54,835 nt of DNA from Gammaproteobacteria bacterium (GTDB lineage Bacteria; Pseudomonadota; Gammaproteobacteria; Steroidobacterales; GCA-2729495). Where the stretch lies: positions 1 to 54,835 of the forward strand of contig VGVH01000014.1 in NCBI GenBank assembly GCA_016874095.1, in the 5' to 3' direction. Below are positions 8,621 to 16,771 of the stretch, piece after piece. Under the pieces are notes generated by a model. That model was not told the DNA's origin, searched no databases, and saw only the letters and a list, made by a program, of their open reading frames with translations. The position numbers and the translations under genes are program-made. The stretch's first letter is position 1; each line of letters starts with the position of its first letter.

Positions 8621-8803
8621 CTAGCCATCGTAGATGAGGTAACTGTCAAGCATCCGCAACGAGATGTCGATCACGTCCGTAATCGAGGTCTTGTCACCGG
8701 CGGCGATGCGGATCACGGGCGGCACCACCACGATCAACAGGAACAGCTCGAATACCCCCGCGAATGGTGGCTTGTAACGGCCGCGCTGCAGCCGGAAAAA
8801 CAT
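8621..8803 (-). CDS. Small membrane protein at the right junction of the insertion (60 aa)
   Basis: This is a short open frame of 60 residues with one hydrophobic segment (FELFLLIVVVPPVI, about residues 18-31) and a polar C-terminus ending SYLIYDG. Its composition looks like real protein, but I recognise no family. Its ATG (8803-8801) sits exactly at the edge of the right flanking repeat. Its natural 5' end may therefore have been replaced, and it may be the tail of a longer protein. No Shine-Dalgarno sequence is visible. It precedes the nucleotidyltransferase-like gene by three bases. Confidence 0.45.
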   Translation of the reverse strand: MFFRLQRGRYKPPFAGVFELFLLIVVVPPVIRIAAGDKTSITDVIDISLRMLDSYLIYDG

Positions 8804-9287
8804 GAGCCAATACTGCATGGCAGGCACGCTAGCAGCGGCAACGGCCGATGTCGAGGCGCATGCCCGGGCGTATGATGGCCCCATGCTGCGCGCCCTGAAC
8901 GGCCTGATCGTCCGCATCTCCTCATCGCTGCCGCTGTTCCTCGCGACGGTCGCGGTGTTCGTGCTCACGCTGACGGCGCTAACGCGGATCAGCAACGACT
9001 TCCCGGCCATCGCTGGCGGTGCCCTGCCCTTCGACATGCAGAACGGCCTGACCGCCGCCGACGTGCTGGCGCAGCTGCCCGGCTACACGGAGCAGGCGCG
9101 CGCCAAATACCGCCTGTTCACCGCGATCGACTACGTGTTCCCGGTTGCCGGCGGATTGTTCATCGCGGCCGTGGCCGCGTTCTGCCTGCGCCGCCAGTTC
9201 GCCGCCGTCTACGAGCGTGCCGTGGCCGGCGCCTGGCTGCCGTGGCTGATGCTGGCGAGCCTGTTCGACTGGTGCGAGAACGTCGCC
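8801..9287. repeat. Right copy of island-flanking duplication (complete)
   Basis: This is the intact counterpart of 5199-5492. It carries an 18-bp remnant of the EVE gene 5' end (8801-8818), the intergenic region, and the 5' two thirds of the membrane-protein gene at 8883. Comparing the two copies shows where the original divergent gene pair was split, and gives a net insertion of 3602 bp. Confidence 0.92.
8871..8876 (+). promoter_or_regulatory. -10-like TATGAT six bases before the start codon
   Basis: TATGAT ends six bases before ATG 8883, a distance that would place transcription initiation at or near the start codon. No Shine-Dalgarno sequence is visible. The left duplicate carries the same element before 5283. 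No clear -35 box is seen. Confidence 0.4.
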
Positions 9288-9458
9288 GCCATCGTCGCGA
9301 TCAACGCCTGGCCGGACACGACCATGGCGATGGCGACGGCAATCGTCGTCGCCAAGAAGCTGAAGCTCGGGTTCCTGTTTGCGACGCAGGGCGCGGTCGC
9401 GCTGCTCGCGCTCGCGAGCCTCGGCCGCTGGGTCGCCGGACGGCTCAAGCAGGCTTGA
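8883..9458 (+). CDS. Polytopic inner-membrane protein of unknown function
   Basis: This is a 191-residue protein with four likely membrane segments: about residues 15-35 (LFLATVAVFVLTLTALT), 85-105 (VFPVAGGLFIAAVAAFCL), 117-140 (WLPWLMLASLFDW and the following residues) and 165-185 (FLFATQGAVALLALASL). I do not recognise a family with certainty. It is the intact version of the gene whose shortened copy forms the N-terminus of the 5283 mosaic gene. Before the insertion it was probably divergent from the EVE gene. It ends seven bases before the stop of the convergent propeller gene. Confidence 0.7.
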   Translation: MLRALNGLIVRISSSLPLFLATVAVFVLTLTALTRISNDFPAIAGGALPFDMQNGLTAADVLAQLPGYTEQARAKYRLFTAIDYVFPVAGGLFIAAVAAFCLRRQFAAVYERAVAGAWLPWLMLASLFDWCENVAAIVAINAWPDTTMAMATAIVVAKKLKLGFLFATQGAVALLALASLGRWVAGRLKQA

Positions 9459-9465
9459 CCGCGGG

Positions 9466-10404
9466 TCAGCCAGGGTATTCGGCTATACCGGCCAGGCTGC
9501 GCCTGGGCGCCGCGTAGCCCGTGTCGATGACGCCGGCGATTTCGCCGCGCTCGAGATCGTAGCGCGCGGCGATGCCCGTCCAGATGTTCGCCACCAGAAC
9601 GTAGCGCGGGTCGCGGGTGAGCATCACCTCAGCCCAGCCGTAGGTGCCCCCGAGCGGATATTCGCGGATCGTGTTTCCCTGCTCGTCGATCAGGTCCATG
9701 GTCTTGCTGCGCGTCGCGAGCAGGCGGCCGTCCGGCAGGTAGCGCAGCGCGATCACCCAGTTGCCGTCGCGGATGTCGTCTCCCGGATAGCGCACGAGAT
9801 CGGGCATCTGCCGCCCGTTGACGACGTCGAAACGCATGATGCGCTTGGAGGTTTCCGCCGTGTAGGTGATGAACTGGCCGCTGGGGTGCAGGGTGTGGTG
9901 CGTCACGCCCTTGAACCCCGTCGGCTCCGGGCAGTGGTCGACGTCCCACTCGCGCACCAGGTTCCAGTCGCGGTCGTACTTGTAGATGCGCCCGTGCCCC
10001 AGCCAGCCGGTGTCGGGCAGCCGCGGGAACTTGATGGTCGTCCGCGCCGCGATCCCGGGCGGCGGGTCCCTGGCCAGCATGTGCTCGCCCAGGTAGACAC
10101 TGCCATCGGCTGCGAAGCTCGCGCTGCGATAGACGCGCGGCTTGAACTTCGTCGACAGCGGCAGCTGCCGACCGGTGCGCGCATCGACGTGGATGACGCT
10201 GAGATCGTTGAAGGCCCACAGCACGCCGTTGCGGTCGAAGTTGAGGCCGCCGACCAGGTGGTGTCCGCCTTCGGTCCACAGCTCGCCTTTTTTCTTCAGA
10301 TCGGCGCCGTACTGCACGATCCGGCCGCGGCCGGCATGGTCGTCGGTCGGGTCGTTGAGCTCGGTGAGTCCGAGAAAGATGTCGCCAGGCTCAAAGGGCT
10401 GCAT
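9466..10404 (-). CDS. Beta-propeller (NHL/SMP-30-like) protein
   Basis: This is a 312-residue protein with repeated blade-like units of the type F-x-x-D-G-x-(V/L)-(Y/W)-x-(G/F), for example NFDRNGVLWAFND, SFAADGSVYLGE, LRYLPDGRLLATRS and LTRDPRYVLVANI. This indicates a propeller fold of the NHL/SMP-30/YVTN type. No signal peptide is visible, although the upstream partner is exported. Its ATG (10404) lies 14 bases inside the end of the CbiX-like gene, so translation is probably coupled. It is the last gene of the four-gene ABC operon starting at 13300. The enzymatic role is unknown. Confidence 0.6.
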   Translation of the reverse strand: MQPFEPGDIFLGLTELNDPTDDHAGRGRIVQYGADLKKKGELWTEGGHHLVGGLNFDRNGVLWAFNDLSVIHVDARTGRQLPLSTKFKPRVYRSASFAADGSVYLGEHMLARDPPPGIAARTTIKFPRLPDTGWLGHGRIYKYDRDWNLVREWDVDHCPEPTGFKGVTHHTLHPSGQFITYTAETSKRIMRFDVVNGRQMPDLVRYPGDDIRDGNWVIALRYLPDGRLLATRSKTMDLIDEQGNTIREYPLGGTYGWAEVMLTRDPRYVLVANIWTGIAARYDLERGEIAGVIDTGYAAPRRSLAGIAEYPG

Positions 10405-11467
10405 TGATCTCGGCCTCCACCCAGCGGATGAATTTCGGATTCTCGGTGAGCCCCTTGTCGGCGAAGGTGTACTTCAGCCCGCGCAGGTCCTGCCTGATGT
10501 GCTGCTGCACGCCGAAACTCGCCGCAGCCAGCGCGACCACGATGACCTGCCTGCCCTCTCCCTCGGCCTGCTTCACCCAGCGGCGCAGCGTGCGCACGTT
10601 GGATTCGCGGATCGCGGGGATCGCGTCGTCCTGCAGGTTGATGATGCGGACGTCGGCGAACTCGCGCTTCGCCTTCAACCGGTCCACATGCGCCTGGAGG
10701 ATTTTCAGGTCGGGCCCATTGTCCTTGTTGTCCTCCGGACCGTGGCCGACGATGATCAGCAGCTCATTCGCCGGCTTCCTGCTGGCGGACTTCGCATTGT
10801 CGTGGAGCATCTCGGTCACGATCGGGCTGTCGTCGAAATGGCCGGCCCAGTAGAACTTGACCCCCGGCGCCCGGATCTTCGGGACCGTCGTGTAACTGGG
10901 CTCCGGGTACATCCCGAAGATGTACTTCCAGTGCCGCGTCAGGGAGTTGTGTTCGGTGGTCGTACCTTCGTCGACGAGCACAATCTTCTTCACGCCGCGG
11001 GCGACGAGGTCGTCCACGGCAGCCTGGATGTGGCTCGACGCCATCATCGACATGCCGAAGGCGATGGCCGTAGGCCGCCTGGTGCCCAGCGGCTCGAAGG
11101 CCTTCTTCATCAGCTTGTCGCTTTTCTCACCCACGCCGTGCGACAGCAGCAGCACGCCCGTGTCGCCGCGCAGTTTGCGGTCGCTCACGTACCAGGCGTA
11201 GTCCGGCCCCATCGCGTTCATGTTCATCTCGAGCTCGCGATCGGTCAGCGCACGATAAAGGGCGATGCGCTTGCGCAGCTCCGCTACCACTTCCGGCGAC
11301 ATCTCATGGCGCTGGTTGTAGCTGGTGAGCCGCTTGCCCTCGGCGTCCATCGGCGGCACTGCGCCGTGGTCGTGTGCGGCGTGCTGCGAATGCTCGCCTG
11401 CTGCCTGGGCAGCGACGCTGATCATGCCCGCCAGGACCGCGGCGGCCAATCCGGATCTGCCTGTCAT
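10391..11467 (-). CDS. Exported CbiX/sirohydrochlorin-chelatase-like protein
   Basis: This 358-residue protein has an N-terminal signal peptide (AAAVLAGMISVAAQAAG) and then a His-rich stretch (EHSQHAAHDHG). Two CbiX-type halves follow: the first contains GVLLLSHGVGEKSD and VDDLVARGVKKIVLV, the second contains ELLIIVGHGPEDN and ends FIRWVEAEINAAL. CbiX proteins insert Co or Fe into sirohydrochlorin in the cytosol, so export and the His-rich leader are unusual. A metal or tetrapyrrole handling role is inference. The ATG at 11467 has AGAGGAC just upstream; an ATG 45 bases further out would spoil the signal peptide. The gene lies 22 bases after the ABC ATPase gene. Confidence 0.7.
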   Translation of the reverse strand: MTGRSGLAAAVLAGMISVAAQAAGEHSQHAAHDHGAVPPMDAEGKRLTSYNQRHEMSPEVVAELRKRIALYRALTDRELEMNMNAMGPDYAWYVSDRKLRGDTGVLLLSHGVGEKSDKLMKKAFEPLGTRRPTAIAFGMSMMASSHIQAAVDDLVARGVKKIVLVDEGTTTEHNSLTRHWKYIFGMYPEPSYTTVPKIRAPGVKFYWAGHFDDSPIVTEMLHDNAKSASRKPANELLIIVGHGPEDNKDNGPDLKILQAHVDRLKAKREFADVRIINLQDDAIPAIRESNVRTLRRWVKQAEGEGRQVIVVALAAASFGVQQHIRQDLRGLKYTFADKGLTENPKFIRWVEAEINAAL

Positions 11468-11489
11468 GTCCTCTGCTCCTCTGGTCTTC

Positions 11490-12161
11490 TCAGGCGGCAA
11501 GCCGCCCGTCACTCATGTGCACGACGCGATCGGCGACATCGAGCATCCCCGCGTCGTGCGTCACCATCAGTGTCGCCACCTTGTGCTCATGGCACTCCCG
11601 CAGCAGCAGCTCGACGATCTGCCTGCCGCGGCTGTGATCGAGCATCGATGTAGGCTCATCCACGAGCAACAGCGCCGGCGTCGACATGAGCGCACGCGCG
11701 ATGCCGACCCGCTGGCGCTCGCCACCGGACAGCTGCGAGGGTCGGCGGTCGTGGCGATGCTCCATGCCGACCTCGTGCAAGAGCCCCATCGCGCGCTCGC
11801 GATCGGCGGAACCGGGCCGACGGCCGCGCATGTGCACCATCAGCAGCAGCTGGTCGACCGCTGTGAGCGCTGGGATGAGATTCGACTGCTGGAAGACGAA
11901 GCCGACGCGCTCGCGGCGCACGTCCGTGAGACGCGCAGGCGAAAGCGCCGTGATCTCGGCGTCACCGATGCGAACGCTGCCGGAGGTCGGCGTGCGCAGC
12001 CCGCCGCAGACCGCGAGCAGGCTGGTCTTGCCCGAACCGGAGGGTCCGACCACCGCGAGCAGCTCTCCGGGGGCCACCGATATCGAGATTCCGTCGAGCG
12101 CGCGGACCTGCTGGTCGCCGTCGCCCAGCAGCAGCGTGAGGTCCTGCGCCGCGAGACTCAT
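11490..12161 (-). CDS. ABC transporter ATPase, LolD/MacB-type
   Basis: This is a 223-residue ATPase with Walker A GPSGSGKT (near residue 39), Q-loop FVFQQSNLIP, signature LSGGERQRVGIARAL, Walker B ALLLVDEP and H-loop VTHD. It belongs to the LolD/MacB/DevA group that powers FtsX-like permeases. The ATG (12161) overlaps the TGA of the permease gene in an ATGA quartet, which fixes the start and implies translational coupling. Together they form one transporter, with the CbiX-like and propeller genes downstream. Confidence 0.93.
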   Translation of the reverse strand: MSLAAQDLTLLLGDGDQQVRALDGISISVAPGELLAVVGPSGSGKTSLLAVCGGLRTPTSGSVRIGDAEITALSPARLTDVRRERVGFVFQQSNLIPALTAVDQLLLMVHMRGRRPGSADRERAMGLLHEVGMEHRHDRRPSQLSGGERQRVGIARALMSTPALLLVDEPTSMLDHSRGRQIVELLLRECHEHKVATLMVTHDAGMLDVADRVVHMSDGRLAA

Positions 12162-13300
12162 CGATCCCTCCCGAGCGCGATCATGGGATCGACGGCGGTG
12201 ATGCGGCGCACGGCGAGCGCGCCTCCTATCAGGCCCGCGACGAGCAGCGCGATGATCGCCGTGGCCACTGTGCCCGGCACGTACATGAAGGGTCGCCCCG
12301 TCTTCATGATGAACTGCCCGATCCACAGCCCGGCGCCCAGGCCGATGAGCGTGCCGGTGACGAGGATCAGCAGCGCCTGGCCCAGCGAGTCGCGCAGCAG
12401 GTAGCCGTTGGTGGCGCCGAGCGCCTTCACCAGGCCGATCTCCTGCGTGCGCTGGATGGTCCATATGGAAAAGAACGCGCCGATCACGACCGCTGCGATG
12501 AGGATCAGCGAGTACTGGATCATGCCGACCGAGCGCACTTCCTCCAGGTAGCCGGTCGATGCCCGGTAGGCACGATCGACCTTCTCGAGCGTCGAGGTGC
12601 CGAGCTCGTCGTCAATGGCTTTGATGGTGGCCTCGTCGACGGAGTCGTCGATCTGCAGCGCAATCACGCTGGCGAAGTCGTAGACGACGTCGGGGAACGC
12701 CTCCCCCGGCGGCATGCCACCGGGCGGGCCGTAGGTCGCCTCCTGCCACCGCGGCAGCATCGCGTACACGATCGGAATGTGGCCGATGTTCGCCTCCTCG
12801 GTGATGCCGATGACCTGGAACTCCGTGAGGACGCGATCGAGCGTGATGGTGTCGCCGATCTTCACGCCCTTGTCGGCGAGGATCTTCGAGACGATCACGC
12901 CGTTCGCGGGCTCGCCGAGCTGGGCACCCGCGGTCACCTTCGGCTCGGTGAAGCTGCCGGGCCGCACGCCCCACAGCGTCAACTCGAGCGGATCATCGTC
13001 GGCGCCGCGGGCATTGAATACGGTGTGGCCGAGCGGCTCCTGCGCTCTCCCGCGGCTCTTCCGGGCCCAACCCTCCCACATCGCGCGGTCGACCATCGTG
13101 CCGCGGTAAGTGGGCTCGTCGTCGTACTCGAAGGCGATATGCGTGACGGGAAGCTGCATGAGCCCGGAGATGTTGTTCTTGATGAGCCCCGCCGAGAGCC
13201 CGGACAGGAGCGTCGTCAGGAAGGCGATGAGCGCGACCACAAGGCCCATCAGGAAGAAACGGCCCCTGGCGAAGCCGAGATCGCGTATCGCGATAAACAT
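12158..13300 (-). CDS. FtsX/MacB-type ABC permease
   Basis: This is a 380-residue inner-membrane protein. One N-terminal membrane segment (FFLMGLVVALIAFLTTLLSG, about 15-35) is followed by a periplasmic domain of roughly 220 residues and three C-terminal membrane segments. The IQRTQEIGLVKALGA motif typical of FtsX/MacB permeases lies near residue 285. The start ATG 13300 gives MFIAIRDLGFARGRFF, normal for the family. It is the first gene of a four-gene operon. DevC-like permeases pair with an adaptor, but no adaptor gene is present here; the CbiX-like exported protein may be the partner (inference). Confidence 0.88.
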   Translation of the reverse strand: MFIAIRDLGFARGRFFLMGLVVALIAFLTTLLSGLSAGLIKNNISGLMQLPVTHIAFEYDDEPTYRGTMVDRAMWEGWARKSRGRAQEPLGHTVFNARGADDDPLELTLWGVRPGSFTEPKVTAGAQLGEPANGVIVSKILADKGVKIGDTITLDRVLTEFQVIGITEEANIGHIPIVYAMLPRWQEATYGPPGGMPPGEAFPDVVYDFASVIALQIDDSVDEATIKAIDDELGTSTLEKVDRAYRASTGYLEEVRSVGMIQYSLILIAAVVIGAFFSIWTIQRTQEIGLVKALGATNGYLLRDSLGQALLILVTGTLIGLGAGLWIGQFIMKTGRPFMYVPGTVATAIIALLVAGLIGGALAVRRITAVDPMIALGRDR

Positions 13301-13453
13301 GCGGTGGTTACTTTGCGTGCGGCGGCTGGTCGCTGCCTGGCGACTCTTCGCTGCCGGCCAGCGAACCCTGCCGCGTTGCCTGCAGGGTGTCAACTTCCCT
13401 TCCCGGCGGTTATCCTGCCCGTCCGAGCAGTTGTGCCCTGAACGGACAGCGCC

Positions 13454-14428
13454 ATGCAGTGGTTGAGGCGGGCCGGCAAAGCTCTGGCGTGGATCGGCGC
13501 AGTCGCTGCGATCGCGCTGCTCGTCGCGCTCTGGGCGTATCGCGACCTGCCGATCGCGGAGGCGGAAGCGAAGTACACCAACGAGTTCTCTCGCTTCATC
13601 CACATCGATGGCGCGCGCATCCACTACCGCGACGAGGGCAGCGGTCCGCCGATACTCCTGCTGCACGCCAATTTCAGCAACCTGCTCGGCTGGGATCCAT
13701 GGGTCGAGGTGCTGAAGAGCGAACACCGGATCGTGCGCTTCGATTTCACGGCGTTCGGACTCACCGGACCCGATCCCGGCGGCGACTACTCCAACGAGCG
13801 CACGCTCGCACTGCTCGAAAAATTCGTCGACGCCGTGCAGCTGAAGCGCTTTGCGATCGCTGGCACCTCATTCGGCGGCAGCATGGCGCTGCGCTACTCG
13901 GCGAGACACCCGGAGCGCATCGAAAGCCTGATTCTGCTGAACCCGGGTGCGCTGGAAGGACGTGCCATGGCACAGGCCGGCATGCGGCTGCCCGACGCGG
14001 CGAACATCCTCGAGTACATCACGCCGCGGGCGCTGACCAGCTACATGCTCCGTTCCCGCGCCGGCGACCCGCAGCGCATCAGCGAGGAGCACATCGACCG
14101 CTGGTACGACCTGTGGATGCGCGAGGGCAATCGCGCCGCGATACTCGCGCGGCTGCGCGCCTACTCGAGCGCGGATGTCGTCGACGTGATCGGACAGGTG
14201 CGCGTTCCCGTGCTGGTTCTATGGGGCGAGGCGAACACGCAGACGCCCATTGAACAGTCAGGCGAGCTGATGGCACTGCTCACCGCGGCGCCATCGAAGC
14301 GACTGATCACCTACCCGGGCGTCGGCCACCCGGCGCTGGAGGAAGCCGGCGCGTCGATCGCGAAGGACGTGGGCGCGTGGCTCGACGGCAGCCTGCCGCC
14401 GTCGATCACCGAACCGGACGGCGACTGA
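13454..14428 (+). CDS. Membrane-anchored alpha/beta hydrolase
   Basis: This 324-residue protein has an N-terminal membrane anchor (AWIGAVAAIALLVALWAY) and then an alpha/beta-hydrolase fold. The oxyanion region is HANFSN, the nucleophile elbow is GTSFGGS (Ser near 138), an acidic residue follows the VLVLWGE strand, and the catalytic His is in VGHPALEE. The reaction is unknown; esterase or lipase-like activity is the usual possibility. It is divergent from the ABC operon across 153 bp, in which I see no clear regulatory site. Confidence 0.85.
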   Translation: MQWLRRAGKALAWIGAVAAIALLVALWAYRDLPIAEAEAKYTNEFSRFIHIDGARIHYRDEGSGPPILLLHANFSNLLGWDPWVEVLKSEHRIVRFDFTAFGLTGPDPGGDYSNERTLALLEKFVDAVQLKRFAIAGTSFGGSMALRYSARHPERIESLILLNPGALEGRAMAQAGMRLPDAANILEYITPRALTSYMLRSRAGDPQRISEEHIDRWYDLWMREGNRAAILARLRAYSSADVVDVIGQVRVPVLVLWGEANTQTPIEQSGELMALLTAAPSKRLITYPGVGHPALEEAGASIAKDVGAWLDGSLPPSITEPDGD

Positions 14429-14431
14429 CGC

Positions 14432-14700
14432 ATGCGCCTGCTGTCGTTGGATGCCTTTCCGCCCCGCTGCTCGCCCTCTCGATGGCAGCAGCGGCTGAGG
14501 ACCTGCAGATTCGCGTCTACGAAGGGTTCGCCACGCTCGGCCCGGTATCGGGCAGCCATGATTCCGCCTACGCCGTCGATGTCGTCGCGCGCATGAAGCA
14601 GCGTCGCGACGGCAGCACCGTGATCAGCGCCTCGTCGATCGGCGGCTGGCCAGGTCCGCGTGCCCTGCTATTCTCTCCATCCCGTTTCCTCAATCCGGAG
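14432..14700 (+). pseudogene. Possible frameshifted remnant of a secreted protein
   Basis: This is a 280-bp gap between annotated genes. A frame beginning near 14452 reads protein-like sequence: a hydrophobic stretch, then AEDLQIRVYEGFATLGPV and DSAYAVDVVARMKQRRDGS. It has no start codon, and it runs without a stop into the next gene in another frame. An ATG at 14432 begins MRLLSL in a different frame, so one frameshift could join a start to it. I recognise no family. It could be a decayed gene or chance coding bias. TATTCT near 14668 may be a -10 element for the cytochrome gene. Confidence 0.3.
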
Positions 14701-14708
14701 CTGACTCC

Positions 14709-15149
14709 ATGCGTCGCTACCTTTACATCGCCTGCGCGGCAATCGTCACCGCATTTGCCGCCGAGGCCGCCACCCCGCCGGACGCGATCAAGTACCGCCA
14801 AGCGGCGATGAGCGCCTTGTCAGGCCACGCCGCGGCTTTTTCGCTGATTTTCTCGGGCAAGGTCGAGCACCAGAAGTACCTGCTCGCCCATGCCGAAGCG
14901 ATCGCCGCCATCAGCGAGCACGTCGTCGACATGTTTCCGGCGGGCAGCGACACCGGCAAGACCACGGCGCTGCCACTCATCTGGCAGGACGCAGAAGGCT
15001 TCCGCAAGGCGGCGGACACCACCCGCGTCGCAGCCGCGGGATTCCGCGATGCGGTGAAGAGCGGCGACAAGGCTGCAATCGGCAAGGCGATGAAGCCGCT
15101 CTTCGATGGCTGCAAGGGCTGCCACGACCGTTATCGCAAGGAGGACTGA
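14709..15149 (+). CDS. Cytochrome c' (class II c-type cytochrome)
   Basis: This is a 146-residue periplasmic haem protein. A signal peptide (about residues 1-20, cleaved after AAEA) is followed by a four-helix bundle with the haem motif CKGCH near the C-terminus, the hallmark of class II cytochromes c. Members bind NO or serve electron transfer; the exact role is not readable. The stop overlaps the next start by one base (TGATG), so it is cotranscribed with the dihaem cytochrome. GGAG lies upstream of the ATG. Confidence 0.92.
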   Translation: MRRYLYIACAAIVTAFAAEAATPPDAIKYRQAAMSALSGHAAAFSLIFSGKVEHQKYLLAHAEAIAAISEHVVDMFPAGSDTGKTTALPLIWQDAEGFRKAADTTRVAAAGFRDAVKSGDKAAIGKAMKPLFDGCKGCHDRYRKED

Positions 15150-16036
15150 TGCGCCGTCGCGCCGCAGGCGGCACAGCGGCGTTCGCGCTGGCGCTTGCGG
15201 CGATGGCACAGCCGTCGATCGCCGAGGATCTCGTCGAGCGCGGCCGTTACCTGACAGCTGCCGGCGGCTGCATCAGCTGCCACACGGCCGACGAGGATGG
15301 CGCAGCGCCATTTGCGGGTGGCCGCGCGCTCGCGAGTGATTTCGGGACTTTTTTCGGGCCGAATATCACGCCCGACCGGGATACCGGCATCGGCGCGTGG
15401 AGCGAAGCGGATTTCCTGCGCGCAGTGCTCGAAGGCCGCTCGCCGTCGGGTGCGGCGTACTTTCCTGCCTTTCCCTATCCCTCGTACGCGGGACTCACGG
15501 AGGACGACGCGCGGGCGATCTACGCCTATCTGCGTACCCTGCCCGCGGTGCGGCGTGAGAACCTTGAGCACAAACTGCCGTGGCATGTGTCGCGAGTCGG
15601 CGCACGAATCTGGCAGGCGCTCTATTTTTCTCCAACCGGGTTCCAGCGCGACCCGGCGCGCAGCGAGACATGGAACCGCGGCGCCTACCTCGTTCGCCAC
15701 CTGGGGCATTGCGGAGAGTGCCACACGCCGCGCAACCGGTTGGGCGCGCCAGAGGCCTCCAGGGAATTGAGCGGCAATCCGCAGGGGCCGGAGAATCGGC
15801 GCATCCCCAACATCACCCCGCACGACCCCGACGGCATCGGCGGCTGGAGTGCCGATGAAGTCGTGGCGTTCCTCGAGTACGGCATGCTGCCGGACGGGGA
15901 TTTCGCCGGCGCCGGGATGGGCGAGGTCATCGACGAGAACACCGGGAAGCTGACGGCAGCCGATCGCGAGGCCATCGCGGCCTACCTGCTCGCACTGCCC
16001 GCAGTGCCGGACATCAAGGGGTCGCCGGATGGCTGA
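15149..16036 (+). CDS. Dihaem cytochrome c
   Basis: This is a 295-residue protein with a signal peptide (cleaved around PSIAED) and two class I haem sites, CISCH (near residue 41) and CGECH (near 190). Each is followed by an N-I-T-P-type methionine/loop region (GPNITPD and PNITPHD). It resembles the cytochrome subunits of membrane-bound alcohol, gluconate or thiosulfate dehydrogenases. No dehydrogenase subunit is adjacent, so the donor is unknown. It overlaps the upstream cytochrome by one base and the downstream GST by eight, which indicates a three-gene operon. Confidence 0.9.
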   Translation: MRRRAAGGTAAFALALAAMAQPSIAEDLVERGRYLTAAGGCISCHTADEDGAAPFAGGRALASDFGTFFGPNITPDRDTGIGAWSEADFLRAVLEGRSPSGAAYFPAFPYPSYAGLTEDDARAIYAYLRTLPAVRRENLEHKLPWHVSRVGARIWQALYFSPTGFQRDPARSETWNRGAYLVRHLGHCGECHTPRNRLGAPEASRELSGNPQGPENRRIPNITPHDPDGIGGWSADEVVAFLEYGMLPDGDFAGAGMGEVIDENTGKLTAADREAIAAYLLALPAVPDIKGSPDG

Positions 16037-16742
16037 CGTCGAACTGTTCAGTTTCACCGCCTGCCCCTACGCCCAGCGCAGTCGCCTGGTGCTGCTCGAG
16101 AAGGCGATCGGCTTCGAGCTCGTCGAAATCGATCTCCACAACCGACCGGCCTGGTTCAGCGAGGTGTCGCCCTACGGCAAGGTGCCAGTGTTGCGCCACC
16201 AGGGTCGCGTGGTCTACGAGTCGGCGATCATCAATCAGTACGTCGATGAAGCCTTTCCGGACAGGCCGCTGATGCCGGCGGACCCGTTCGGTCGTGCACA
16301 GGCACGGATCTGGATGGATTACTGCGACACACGTTACCTGCCGGCCGCGCATCGCCTGATGGTCGATCGCGAGTCACCGGAAAAGCGCGCTACCGCCCTC
16401 GGCAAGCTGAACGAAGTGCTGCGCTTCATCGAGTTCGAGGGACTGCGCAAGCTGAGTGACGGTCCTTACTGGCTGGGTGTGCGCCCGAGCCTGGTCGACT
16501 TCCATTTCCTGCCGTTCTTCGAGCGATTTGCCGTGTACGTGGAGCTGGCCGGCGCGGCCTGGCTGCCCGAATGCACGCGACTGCGCAGCTGGTACGACAC
16601 CGTGGCCAGCCGTGACAGCTTCATCGCGACGCGACATACGCTGGACTTTCACCTGGATCAGCAACGTCGCCTGAACGCGCTGCGCGCGCAGCAGCAGCAG
16701 GCGACAATCTCGGCGGGCGTGCCGAGTCGGCCTGAGGGCTGA
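16029..16742 (+). CDS. Glutathione S-transferase, omega/thioredoxin-fold type
   Basis: This is a 237-residue cytosolic protein. The N-terminal thioredoxin fold has an active-site Cys at about residue 12 in TACPYAQRS, cis-proline in GKVPVL and the ES(A) glutathione-binding motif in YESAIINQYVDE. An all-helical C-terminal domain follows. A Cys active site points to omega-like GSTs or glutathionyl-reductases rather than Tyr/Ser GSTs. The start lies within the end of the cytochrome gene. The substrate is unknown. Confidence 0.88.
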   Translation: MADVELFSFTACPYAQRSRLVLLEKAIGFELVEIDLHNRPAWFSEVSPYGKVPVLRHQGRVVYESAIINQYVDEAFPDRPLMPADPFGRAQARIWMDYCDTRYLPAAHRLMVDRESPEKRATALGKLNEVLRFIEFEGLRKLSDGPYWLGVRPSLVDFHFLPFFERFAVYVELAGAAWLPECTRLRSWYDTVASRDSFIATRHTLDFHLDQQRRLNALRAQQQQATISAGVPSRPEG

Positions 16743-16757
16743 GGTTCGCTGTACCGC

Positions 16758-16763
16758 TATACT
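16758..16763 (+). promoter_or_regulatory. -10-like TATACT eight bases before rlmI
   Basis: TATACT differs from the consensus at one position and ends eight bases before ATG 16772 in a 29-bp intergenic gap. The spacing suggests a leaderless or very short-leader transcript. No Shine-Dalgarno sequence is visible. Confidence 0.4.
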
Positions 16764-16771
16764 GCGCGGCC

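Noticed and set aside
13301-13453. Regulatory site in the 153-bp divergent gap
   Set aside because: No clear dyad, promoter pair or repeat could be supported.
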